Shown: positions 55,940 to 64,000 of the stretch, one piece after another
Layout: each line of letters starts with the position of its first letter
How positions within the stretch are numbered: the stretch's first letter is position 1
Assembly (NCBI RefSeq): GCF_905171775.1
Contig: NC_053494.1
Coordinates: forward strand, 44,921,981-44,985,980
Reading direction: 5' to 3'
Origin: Rana temporaria
Taxonomy: Eukaryota > Chordata > Amphibia > Anura > Ranidae
DNA: 64,000 bases
Notes under the pieces: generated by a model
The model's database searches: none
Told to the model about the DNA's origin: nothing
The model's input: only the letters and a program-made list of their open reading frames with translations
Program-made: the position numbers and the translations under genes

Positions 55940-58402
55940 TTAGATATTTAGAAAGGATTTAAAACTTAGGGCATCGTTGAGGCCTGGAAATTGGTTGGCG
56001 TGTAACTTATGAATCCAACGAGTTTCACATTGTAAAACACGTTGATCGAAGTTACCCCCTCGTGGATCCTCGTATATACTCTCCAAAGCTGTAAATTTGA
56101 ACACATTTGGTTCATATTTATGCCCAAATGCTATGTGATGGCCCATAGTGGTGTTCAATAGGCCATTGGTCGCATAATAGGTGTGGTCTTTAATCCGTTT
56201 CCAAAAGGGTCTTATCGTTTTACCAACGTAAAAGCAGCCACATTTACATAGGATTAAATAGACCACTCCTTTAGTTTGGCACGTAATGTGTTGCCTGATT
56301 GTGTGTTTTTGTCCATTTGGGAGTTGGGCATCAGTGCCCACTATAAGATACATACAAAAGTTGCATTCCCCACACCTATACAGACCGGGCATCTCACGCT
56401 TTTTATCGCTGGATCTGGTGTAGTTACTCGTGACAAGATGGTCACGAATCGATCTAGCCCGTCTGTAAGTGATTTCAGGCTTTGGCCCAATGTATCTTGT
56501 TAGTACTTGGTCAGATGTTAGTAGATGCCAGTGCTTCTGTATTATTTCCCGTGTTTCTACATGTTGGTTAGAGTATGTTGTAATTACTCTAGTATTATTA
56601 TGATCGGTTGGTTTTAGTCTGCGTAATAGAAGATCACCTCTGGATTTACCATTGGCTTTGGCAAACGCTCTTTTCAAGCATTTTTTGCTGTATCCCCTTG
56701 CTCTCAGTCTTGTGTATAGGAGATCTGCCTCAAATTTAAATTTTTGATTATCTGAGCAATTCCGTCTGAGACGTAAATATTGTCCAAACGGAATGCTCTG
56801 GACCAGAGACTTAGGATGGGCACTGCTGGCGTGGAGGATGGTATTACCAGCCGTGGGCTTCCGGTATAGGGATGTACTTACGTTGCCATCTTCAGAGATG
56901 TAAATGGTTAGATCTAAGAAGGCCAATTCGGTTATGCTTGAGTTCATCGTGAACTTCAAGTTGTAATCATTTTGGCCGAGTTTGGTCATAAAGATATTGA
57001 GGCCTTCTGATGATCCCGTCCAAAAAAGCAGAATGTCATCGATATACCGGTACCAACTCAAAATAAACGGTAGTAAATCAGAAAAACTGTCACTGGAAAA
57101 AAGTTCTCGTTCCCACCCCCCCAGGTACAGGTTCGCATAGGACGGCGCACAGCATGTGCCCATAGCGACACCCTGTACCTGGAGGAAGTGGGACCCATCG
57201 AACGAAAAAATATTTTTAGTTAAAATATGTGCCAAGAGTTTAATAATGAAATCATTCAGTTTACAAGACTTAGGGCCTCTTTCAGTCAGGAATTTCTTAG
57301 TGGTTTCCAAACCCTTAGAGTGTGGAATAGAGGAATACAAAGCTTCCACGTCAATTGAGACGAGGAGGCAACCAGAGGGTACAGTTAGATCATCTAGTGC
57401 CCGTAAAAGGTCGGGGGTGTCCTGGATGAAAGAGGGCATAGTGTTTACGTGTGGTCTAAGATATTCGTCTACAAATTTGCTTGCACGTTCGGTTTTAGAG
57501 CCTATGCCAGAGACAATCGGACGACCCGGTGGATTATGCAGATTTTTGTGTGTCTTTGGGAGTGAATAAAAGGTCGGAATTTTAGGGTAAGGGACCTGAA
57601 TACCATCGAACATAGGCTTGGTGATCAAGCCCTCGGAGAGGGCCGCTTGAATGGTATCATTGTATTGCTGGTTGAATCTATCGATAAGATCGACCGGAAC
57701 CGGTCTATACCACTCCCTATTCTTGAGTATATCCCAGCACATGTTGCGGTAGTTCAACTCGTTCATCACCACGACATTGCCGCCCTTGTCCGAGGGCTTG
57801 ATCACCAAATGGGGGCTATTGCTAAGATTTGCCAGGGCCTGGGTCTGGGCCGAGGTAAGATTTTTGTCTGGGTGTAGGCAGGGAGGCAGAGATTCAATGT
57901 CCTTAATTGCCTGCATTAGGAAGGCCCAAACATTGGGATTTGTCTGTAGTGGTGGAAACTTTAACGATTTTTTCTTTACTGCCTTCTCTAGGGCATCTAG
58001 ATCGTTTTGGTAGCGGTTGAGTTGTACTCGTTGTCCTATTGTTTCCTCGGATTCAAAAGAGTCCTCAAGTGTTGAATTACCCTCATTTTCTTCTAATAGA
58101 AGAACCAAAGTTTTTAGGGCGCGGAAATCCGCTACCGTAAATTCTTTCCATGTGTCCTGTTGTATGATGTCCGTTTGTCTTTTACATCTCTCACTGTCGT
58201 ACATAAAGTTGAAAGTCAACTTGCGCGCGAACAGGTAGAGATCTTTTATAAGTTCGAATTTATTCAATCTGGGGTTAGGGCAAAAACTGAGACCTAAACT
58301 AAGGAGATCAGTTTCTATTGTACTTAAAATATAAGATGATAGATTGATTACCTCCAAACGAGGACTATTATTGGCATCTGGTATATTCAAAGGTAGAGGC
58401 AA
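55940..58402 (-). CDS. Penelope-like reverse transcriptase with GIY-YIG endonuclease, left copy
   Basis: Mirror image of 60355-62817, with identical translation (820 residues, stop TAA at 55940-55942); see that entry for domains. The nominal start is TTG; the frame continues upstream without interruption to the TGA that ends the ORF1-like region, so the true protein start is not here. All catalytic residues are intact. Antisense to the UNKL + strand but co-oriented with UNKL transcription, so it lies in a UNKL intron in the sense direction. Confidence 0.93.
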   Translation of the reverse strand: MPLPLNIPDANNSPRLEVINLSSYILSTIETDLLSLGLSFCPNPRLNKFELIKDLYLFARKLTFNFMYDSERCKRQTDIIQQDTWKEFTVADFRALKTLVLLLEENEGNSTLEDSFESEETIGQRVQLNRYQNDLDALEKAVKKKSLKFPPLQTNPNVWAFLMQAIKDIESLPPCLHPDKNLTSAQTQALANLSNSPHLVIKPSDKGGNVVVMNELNYRNMCWDILKNREWYRPVPVDLIDRFNQQYNDTIQAALSEGLITKPMFDGIQVPYPKIPTFYSLPKTHKNLHNPPGRPIVSGIGSKTERASKFVDEYLRPHVNTMPSFIQDTPDLLRALDDLTVPSGCLLVSIDVEALYSSIPHSKGLETTKKFLTERGPKSCKLNDFIIKLLAHILTKNIFSFDGSHFLQVQGVAMGTCCAPSYANLYLGGWERELFSSDSFSDLLPFILSWYRYIDDILLFWTGSSEGLNIFMTKLGQNDYNLKFTMNSSITELAFLDLTIYISEDGNVSTSLYRKPTAGNTILHASSAHPKSLVQSIPFGQYLRLRRNCSDNQKFKFEADLLYTRLRARGYSKKCLKRAFAKANGKSRGDLLLRRLKPTDHNNTRVITTYSNQHVETREIIQKHWHLLTSDQVLTRYIGPKPEITYRRARSIRDHLVTSNYTRSSDKKREMPGLYRCGECNFCMYLIVGTDAQLPNGQKHTIRQHITCQTKGVVYLILCKCGCFYVGKTIRPFWKRIKDHTYYATNGLLNTTMGHHIAFGHKYEPNVFKFTALESIYEDPRGGNFDQRVLQCETRWIHKLHANQFPGLNDALSFKSFLNI

Positions 58403-58477
58403 TGCAACACTGGGGGTGTCAGGTTGAGCAATGGTCGGATCGGTATAGGGGATACGTGGAAAAAAGTGATCTATACG

Positions 58478-59290
58478 TCACTTTGGACCATCCCTCACCT
58501 TACCCTCCTTATTACCACTGGCATGGGATTTAGCCATGTTTTGAGCTGTCTCTATAATATTCTGTCGCAAATGGTCATCGGGTGTCGATGGTTTAGGAAA
58601 GGTAGAAAGATTCTCAGAGGAGACACCCGGTGCAGCGTGAGGAAACATGGAAACAGTGTGTGTTCCTACCGTTGCTAAGTCGCGGTTGGATGTATCCATT
58701 TGGGTGTCAGTATTAGCTCCGTCTGATACGTCAGTGATATGTTTTTTACTCACGGTGCCCGATTGATGCCCACCACCTTGTTGTTGCCGTTTCCTGGTCT
58801 GCCGGCCTCTTGTTCGTCCTTGGTCGCTGAATTTGGAATTCTGTGAAATGAGAGAATTGGCAGAAGAATCAGAGTCAGCGTATTTGTCTTTCTCCCTGTT
58901 CCTGTCTTTTTGGTTGGGGCCCTTCCTATTTCTATTAGGTCCAAAGGTCCTATGCCCCCCACGTTGTCCATTGGTATTAGGCCAATTATAAGCATATTTC
59001 CCTGCAAAGGCTAATTTATCACGTGATAGTTTTTCCTCCTTTTTGTTCAGCAAATCACTAGTAAAGGTCTGTATGTGTTCCTTGAGTCGTGTGTCGTAGT
59101 TACCAAATTCAGGTTTATTAAGTATTTGACTATTTTCATCATAAATTCTTTTTATTTCGCAATCGACTATTTTTAGCTCTTGCATATAATATTCTACCAT
59201 TAGCTCCATCATTTTTTTGGAGCACATATAGAGGTTTTCTTCCCATCGGGCCTTGAGATCGTTATCAATGGCCCAGATATTTGGGAACAC
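58478..59290 (-). CDS. Penelope ORF1-like region, left copy, 5'-truncated
   Basis: Mirror of 59467-60279, identical in translation (270 residues from a nominal GTG). The frame stays open from there to the palindrome spacer, so the N-terminus is cut off by the inversion point. See the right copy for features. Confidence 0.85.
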   Translation of the reverse strand: MFPNIWAIDNDLKARWEENLYMCSKKMMELMVEYYMQELKIVDCEIKRIYDENSQILNKPEFGNYDTRLKEHIQTFTSDLLNKKEEKLSRDKLAFAGKYAYNWPNTNGQRGGHRTFGPNRNRKGPNQKDRNREKDKYADSDSSANSLISQNSKFSDQGRTRGRQTRKRQQQGGGHQSGTVSKKHITDVSDGANTDTQMDTSNRDLATVGTHTVSMFPHAAPGVSSENLSTFPKPSTPDDHLRQNIIETAQNMAKSHASGNKEGKVRDGPK

Positions 59291-59376
59291 CTGTACCCTT
59301 AATCCTTTAGGGTTCAGTCCGCTTATAATATATTGTTCAAAATATTTTATATGCCAGAAAAGACTCGATTTGCGTT

Positions 59377-59380
59377 GTTG
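59377..59380. other. GTTG spacer at the palindrome centre
   Basis: The only four bases that do not obey the symmetry. Flanked by GATTTGCGTT and AACGCAAATC. Confidence 0.97.
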
Positions 59381-59466
59381 AACGCAAATCGAGTCTTTTC
59401 TGGCATATAAAATATTTTGAACAATATATTATAAGCGGACTGAACCCTAAAGGATTAAGGGTACAG

Positions 59467-60279
59467 GTGTTCCCAAATATCTGGGCCATTGATAACGATC
59501 TCAAGGCCCGATGGGAAGAAAACCTCTATATGTGCTCCAAAAAAATGATGGAGCTAATGGTAGAATATTATATGCAAGAGCTAAAAATAGTCGATTGCGA
59601 AATAAAAAGAATTTATGATGAAAATAGTCAAATACTTAATAAACCTGAATTTGGTAACTACGACACACGACTCAAGGAACACATACAGACCTTTACTAGT
59701 GATTTGCTGAACAAAAAGGAGGAAAAACTATCACGTGATAAATTAGCCTTTGCAGGGAAATATGCTTATAATTGGCCTAATACCAATGGACAACGTGGGG
59801 GGCATAGGACCTTTGGACCTAATAGAAATAGGAAGGGCCCCAACCAAAAAGACAGGAACAGGGAGAAAGACAAATACGCTGACTCTGATTCTTCTGCCAA
59901 TTCTCTCATTTCACAGAATTCCAAATTCAGCGACCAAGGACGAACAAGAGGCCGGCAGACCAGGAAACGGCAACAACAAGGTGGTGGGCATCAATCGGGC
60001 ACCGTGAGTAAAAAACATATCACTGACGTATCAGACGGAGCTAATACTGACACCCAAATGGATACATCCAACCGCGACTTAGCAACGGTAGGAACACACA
60101 CTGTTTCCATGTTTCCTCACGCTGCACCGGGTGTCTCCTCTGAGAATCTTTCTACCTTTCCTAAACCATCGACACCCGATGACCATTTGCGACAGAATAT
60201 TATAGAGACAGCTCAAAACATGGCTAAATCCCATGCCAGTGGTAATAAGGAGGGTAAGGTGAGGGATGGTCCAAAGTGA
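59467..60279 (+). CDS. Penelope ORF1-like region, right copy, 5'-truncated
   Basis: 270 residues from a nominal GTG; first ATG at residue 22 (59530). Upstream the frame is open back to the spacer (WHIKYFEQYIISGLNPKGLR), so the real protein began beyond the truncation. Residues about 20-100 are helical and charged (YMCSKKMMELMVEYYMQELK). About 105-150 is a basic Arg/Asn/Gly/Lys segment (NRNRKGPNQKDRNREKDK) likely to bind nucleic acid. The rest is Ser/Gln-rich. It ends with TGA 60277-60279, in the same frame as the reverse transcriptase 25 codons later, so the two were probably one protein. No domain I can name. Confidence 0.82.
   Translation: MFPNIWAIDNDLKARWEENLYMCSKKMMELMVEYYMQELKIVDCEIKRIYDENSQILNKPEFGNYDTRLKEHIQTFTSDLLNKKEEKLSRDKLAFAGKYAYNWPNTNGQRGGHRTFGPNRNRKGPNQKDRNREKDKYADSDSSANSLISQNSKFSDQGRTRGRQTRKRQQQGGGHQSGTVSKKHITDVSDGANTDTQMDTSNRDLATVGTHTVSMFPHAAPGVSSENLSTFPKPSTPDDHLRQNIIETAQNMAKSHASGNKEGKVRDGPK
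60277..60279 (+). other. Single in-frame TGA between ORF1-like part and reverse transcriptase
   Basis: The only stop between 59383 and 62817 in this frame. 25 sense codons follow before the nominal start of the second frame, with no ATG among them. The same TGA is in the left copy (58478-58480). Confidence 0.9.
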
Positions 60280-60354
60280 CGTATAGATCACTTTTTTCCA
60301 CGTATCCCCTATACCGATCCGACCATTGCTCAACCTGACACCCCCAGTGTTGCA

Positions 60355-62817
60355 TTGCCTCTACCTTTGAATATACCAGATGCCAATAATAGTCCTCGTT
60401 TGGAGGTAATCAATCTATCATCTTATATTTTAAGTACAATAGAAACTGATCTCCTTAGTTTAGGTCTCAGTTTTTGCCCTAACCCCAGATTGAATAAATT
60501 CGAACTTATAAAAGATCTCTACCTGTTCGCGCGCAAGTTGACTTTCAACTTTATGTACGACAGTGAGAGATGTAAAAGACAAACGGACATCATACAACAG
60601 GACACATGGAAAGAATTTACGGTAGCGGATTTCCGCGCCCTAAAAACTTTGGTTCTTCTATTAGAAGAAAATGAGGGTAATTCAACACTTGAGGACTCTT
60701 TTGAATCCGAGGAAACAATAGGACAACGAGTACAACTCAACCGCTACCAAAACGATCTAGATGCCCTAGAGAAGGCAGTAAAGAAAAAATCGTTAAAGTT
60801 TCCACCACTACAGACAAATCCCAATGTTTGGGCCTTCCTAATGCAGGCAATTAAGGACATTGAATCTCTGCCTCCCTGCCTACACCCAGACAAAAATCTT
60901 ACCTCGGCCCAGACCCAGGCCCTGGCAAATCTTAGCAATAGCCCCCATTTGGTGATCAAGCCCTCGGACAAGGGCGGCAATGTCGTGGTGATGAACGAGT
61001 TGAACTACCGCAACATGTGCTGGGATATACTCAAGAATAGGGAGTGGTATAGACCGGTTCCGGTCGATCTTATCGATAGATTCAACCAGCAATACAATGA
61101 TACCATTCAAGCGGCCCTCTCCGAGGGCTTGATCACCAAGCCTATGTTCGATGGTATTCAGGTCCCTTACCCTAAAATTCCGACCTTTTATTCACTCCCA
61201 AAGACACACAAAAATCTGCATAATCCACCGGGTCGTCCGATTGTCTCTGGCATAGGCTCTAAAACCGAACGTGCAAGCAAATTTGTAGACGAATATCTTA
61301 GACCACACGTAAACACTATGCCCTCTTTCATCCAGGACACCCCCGACCTTTTACGGGCACTAGATGATCTAACTGTACCCTCTGGTTGCCTCCTCGTCTC
61401 AATTGACGTGGAAGCTTTGTATTCCTCTATTCCACACTCTAAGGGTTTGGAAACCACTAAGAAATTCCTGACTGAAAGAGGCCCTAAGTCTTGTAAACTG
61501 AATGATTTCATTATTAAACTCTTGGCACATATTTTAACTAAAAATATTTTTTCGTTCGATGGGTCCCACTTCCTCCAGGTACAGGGTGTCGCTATGGGCA
61601 CATGCTGTGCGCCGTCCTATGCGAACCTGTACCTGGGGGGGTGGGAACGAGAACTTTTTTCCAGTGACAGTTTTTCTGATTTACTACCGTTTATTTTGAG
61701 TTGGTACCGGTATATCGATGACATTCTGCTTTTTTGGACGGGATCATCAGAAGGCCTCAATATCTTTATGACCAAACTCGGCCAAAATGATTACAACTTG
61801 AAGTTCACGATGAACTCAAGCATAACCGAATTGGCCTTCTTAGATCTAACCATTTACATCTCTGAAGATGGCAACGTAAGTACATCCCTATACCGGAAGC
61901 CCACGGCTGGTAATACCATCCTCCACGCCAGCAGTGCCCATCCTAAGTCTCTGGTCCAGAGCATTCCGTTTGGACAATATTTACGTCTCAGACGGAATTG
62001 CTCAGATAATCAAAAATTTAAATTTGAGGCAGATCTCCTATACACAAGACTGAGAGCAAGGGGATACAGCAAAAAATGCTTGAAAAGAGCGTTTGCCAAA
62101 GCCAATGGTAAATCCAGAGGTGATCTTCTATTACGCAGACTAAAACCAACCGATCATAATAATACTAGAGTAATTACAACATACTCTAACCAACATGTAG
62201 AAACACGGGAAATAATACAGAAGCACTGGCATCTACTAACATCTGACCAAGTACTAACAAGATACATTGGGCCAAAGCCTGAAATCACTTACAGACGGGC
62301 TAGATCGATTCGTGACCATCTTGTCACGAGTAACTACACCAGATCCAGCGATAAAAAGCGTGAGATGCCCGGTCTGTATAGGTGTGGGGAATGCAACTTT
62401 TGTATGTATCTTATAGTGGGCACTGATGCCCAACTCCCAAATGGACAAAAACACACAATCAGGCAACACATTACGTGCCAAACTAAAGGAGTGGTCTATT
62501 TAATCCTATGTAAATGTGGCTGCTTTTACGTTGGTAAAACGATAAGACCCTTTTGGAAACGGATTAAAGACCACACCTATTATGCGACCAATGGCCTATT
62601 GAACACCACTATGGGCCATCACATAGCATTTGGGCATAAATATGAACCAAATGTGTTCAAATTTACAGCTTTGGAGAGTATATACGAGGATCCACGAGGG
62701 GGTAACTTCGATCAACGTGTTTTACAATGTGAAACTCGTTGGATTCATAAGTTACACGCCAACCAATTTCCAGGCCTCAACGATGCCCTAAGTTTTAAAT
62801 CCTTTCTAAATATCTAA
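60355..62817 (+). CDS. Penelope-like reverse transcriptase with GIY-YIG endonuclease, right copy
   Basis: 820 residues from a nominal TTG; the real start lies upstream because the frame continues from the ORF1-like part. The N-terminal ~200 residues are charged and end in KPSDKGGNVVVM, a typical motif at the start of the Penelope reverse-transcriptase domain. Fingers and palm: FYSLPKTHK, GRPIVSG, SIDVEALYSSIP (Asp 351), QGVAMGTCCAPSYAN (from 410), YIDD 453-456 and FLDLTI. The linker has C677, C680, C683 and H700, H705, C708. The GIY-YIG nuclease has VVY 713-715, FYVG 724-727, Arg 731 and the late catalytic Glu 793 (CETRWIH). No frameshift or stop. Family role: nicks DNA and reverse transcribes its own RNA at the target. 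Confidence 0.95.
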   Translation: MPLPLNIPDANNSPRLEVINLSSYILSTIETDLLSLGLSFCPNPRLNKFELIKDLYLFARKLTFNFMYDSERCKRQTDIIQQDTWKEFTVADFRALKTLVLLLEENEGNSTLEDSFESEETIGQRVQLNRYQNDLDALEKAVKKKSLKFPPLQTNPNVWAFLMQAIKDIESLPPCLHPDKNLTSAQTQALANLSNSPHLVIKPSDKGGNVVVMNELNYRNMCWDILKNREWYRPVPVDLIDRFNQQYNDTIQAALSEGLITKPMFDGIQVPYPKIPTFYSLPKTHKNLHNPPGRPIVSGIGSKTERASKFVDEYLRPHVNTMPSFIQDTPDLLRALDDLTVPSGCLLVSIDVEALYSSIPHSKGLETTKKFLTERGPKSCKLNDFIIKLLAHILTKNIFSFDGSHFLQVQGVAMGTCCAPSYANLYLGGWERELFSSDSFSDLLPFILSWYRYIDDILLFWTGSSEGLNIFMTKLGQNDYNLKFTMNSSITELAFLDLTIYISEDGNVSTSLYRKPTAGNTILHASSAHPKSLVQSIPFGQYLRLRRNCSDNQKFKFEADLLYTRLRARGYSKKCLKRAFAKANGKSRGDLLLRRLKPTDHNNTRVITTYSNQHVETREIIQKHWHLLTSDQVLTRYIGPKPEITYRRARSIRDHLVTSNYTRSSDKKREMPGLYRCGECNFCMYLIVGTDAQLPNGQKHTIRQHITCQTKGVVYLILCKCGCFYVGKTIRPFWKRIKDHTYYATNGLLNTTMGHHIAFGHKYEPNVFKFTALESIYEDPRGGNFDQRVLQCETRWIHKLHANQFPGLNDALSFKSFLNI

Positions 62818-63656
62818 CCGCACTCTATATCACTAATATCCACCTTGCCAACCTGTGGTAGGTGGCTAAATTTTTTGAGCCCCCCAACATGTCCTCCCCA
62901 ATAATGCCCTGTTGATATATCCACTGCTTAAATATGCCATCTCTTTTCCACTCTAGAAATGTACCTATGTATTTAGGAAAACAAGGAATAGGGCCCTGTA
63001 TCCACACTTGACCCCTCAGAATATATGGATATTTATTCACCAGGGAATTAAAATAATATAGGAAAAATTATGTAATATTTCTGTTTTTTATTTTTTATTA
63101 AATCTGTTTTTTCTTTTGTATAAATTTTCTTCTGAAAACCAATATGTATGTATATGTATAAATATGAATGTGAGACAACAAAATTTAATTCCAAATATCC
63201 TCGATCAGGGAATTGGATATAATGTGAAAATATCCATTTGTTGTAATATTTGAATAATTTCTGTTTTTAATCCTATTGACTGTCAGCATGCAACTGATCC
63301 CTTATTTGTTACCATTGCTGGTTGCTACAGGCCCCTCCGTCCTGTTCTCTATCTGCCATCTTGTGGTCAATTAACTACACTGCATTTATATTGCTTGCTT
63401 GAGCTACTACAAATGGGGTACTCCTACCGAGGTTCCTTTGCTGTGATGTGATTCACTCTTACTATCGGGTCATTAAACTAACATTAGTTTCTCTTATCTT
63501 TATTTTTCTGCCCACGTTGGCTTGTTGATGCGGCTCCTTTTACTTATTTTTACCTCAGCTTGGGGGTCGGCATGATCTATGATTATGATCGATGCCGCCC
63601 CGCCTACACTCACATCCAACTGTTGGGTCTCGTTGGGATAGGCAGGCATGGCTGCA
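62818..63656 (+). other. Penelope 3' untranslated region
   Basis: AT-rich, non-coding. The first ~215 nt are open on the opposite strand but show no protein-like features. Mirror: 55101-55939. Confidence 0.6.
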
Positions 63657-63832
63657 TACGTCAGCATCGATACCAAGACGCTCATTGGTTAGAGCTCACT
63701 CGGCCTCAGCTGATGTTCCTATATTTATGCGCCGCAGGTCCAGGCGCGATGACGATGACGTCATCGCGTCTTTCTGACGTGATACGCCCACGTTTGTTAG
63801 GCCTATTTAAAGCCAGCTCCAGCCGTTGTCTC
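63657..63832 (+). promoter_or_regulatory. Promoter-like region, right copy
   Basis: ATTGG (63684-63688), CRE TGACGTCA (63756-63763), TATTTAAA (63804-63811) and a possible donor CAAG|GTAATA at about 63889, in the order of a polymerase II promoter on +. Identical to the left copy. Confidence 0.5.
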
Positions 63833-64000
63833 GGCGTGGAGCACAGGCTGCTACCTCCCCGGGACACACACCACTTCATAGGCGGCAAGGTAATACTCCA
63901 TCGTTATCCCCGTTTATTTGCGATTTTTATCCGCTGTGCATATGGGTTATTCTGGCTATTTTACACACAGGTTCTAAAGCCTTTGATCTGCCCTCTACTG

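Larger units (their letters stand above)
53935..59376 (-). mobile_element. Penelope-like element, left copy, 5'-truncated at the palindrome centre
   Basis: Read on -: truncated coding frame from the centre, ORF1-like part, reverse transcriptase plus GIY-YIG, then about 2 kb of 3' region with promoter-like sites and a hammerhead-like motif. The left boundary near 53935 is estimated from where a MITE is cut and the last element-like A/T-rich sequence stops. Penelope-like elements are retroelements that pair a telomerase-related reverse transcriptase with a GIY-YIG nuclease and often carry terminal pLTRs with hammerhead ribozymes. Confidence 0.93.
54757..59376. repeat. Left arm of a giant perfect palindrome
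   Basis: Position x pairs with 118757-x. Checked at the centre, at the window edge (54757 against 64000), at CRE and TATA-like sites, and through all matching reading frames, which translate identically. At least 4620 bp. Confidence 0.97.
59381..64000. repeat. Right arm of the giant palindrome, runs off the window
   Basis: Inverse of 54757-59376 with no difference seen. The arm is still perfectly symmetric at base 64000, so its true end is not visible. Confidence 0.97.
59381..64000 (+). mobile_element. Penelope-like element, right copy, partial
   Basis: Same content as the left copy on +. The 3' end with the hammerhead-like motif would fall at about 64657-64717 if the symmetry continues. 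Confidence 0.93.

Noticed and set aside
54757..64000. Two independent head-to-head Penelope insertions
   Set aside because: Independent copies would differ in truncation point and in sequence. These are identical to the base with a 4-nt spacer.

Overview
The window looks like intron-rich vertebrate DNA, most likely from an anuran and probably a ranid frog. The organism call is an inference. It rests on the style of the repeats (TTAA-flanked foldback MITEs, hAT elements with 8-bp target duplications, Tc1 relics, CR1 and Tx1-type LINEs, Penelope-like elements), which I recognise from memory without a search. There are no bacterial features, operons, CRISPR arrays or convincing tRNA/rRNA genes.

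Two host genes lie tail to tail. The last five coding exons of GNPTG (gamma subunit of GlcNAc-1-phosphotransferase) are on + at 693-3964, followed by a short 3' UTR. The last seven coding exons of UNKL (unkempt-like RING protein) are on - from 53257 down to the stop codon at 21976. All splice phases in both sets are consistent (171 and 394 codons including the stop). The convergent GNPTG/UNKL order is the one known in mammals, which supports both identifications. Both genes lose their 5' parts off the window.

1-4400 is GNPTG with small MITEs in its introns. 4400-21975 is the intergenic or UNKL 3' side: AT-rich, mostly low-copy DNA with scattered MITEs, one tRNA-derived SINE and an almost perfect 490-bp foldback. 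21976-53257 is UNKL exons and introns packed with transposons: a Tc1 element split by another transposon, a decayed CR1 LINE, 19-20-bp minisatellites, a MITE-in-MITE nest, a Tx1/L1-like LINE relic, and an old Penelope-like element broken by one MITE in its endonuclease and a complete hAT element at its 3' end.

The striking part is 53.9-64.0 kb. A Penelope-like retroelement (ORF1-like region, reverse transcriptase with YIDD, GIY-YIG endonuclease) appears twice, head to head, as a huge palindrome. The arms are 54757-59376 and 59381-64000, at least 4.62 kb each, around a 4-base GTTG spacer. Every open frame I compared is identical between arms, and the right arm runs off the window. Both copies are cut at the same point inside the protein-coding frame, so this is an inverted duplication of one truncated copy, not two separate insertions. 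It is either a very young palindrome (snap-back synthesis or template switching) or an assembly/long-read fold-back artefact; the sequence beyond 64000 would decide. The element's 3' region carries CCAAT, CRE and TATA-like sites and, near its end, a degenerate hammerhead-ribozyme-like motif. Related motif remnants occur at three other places in the window.
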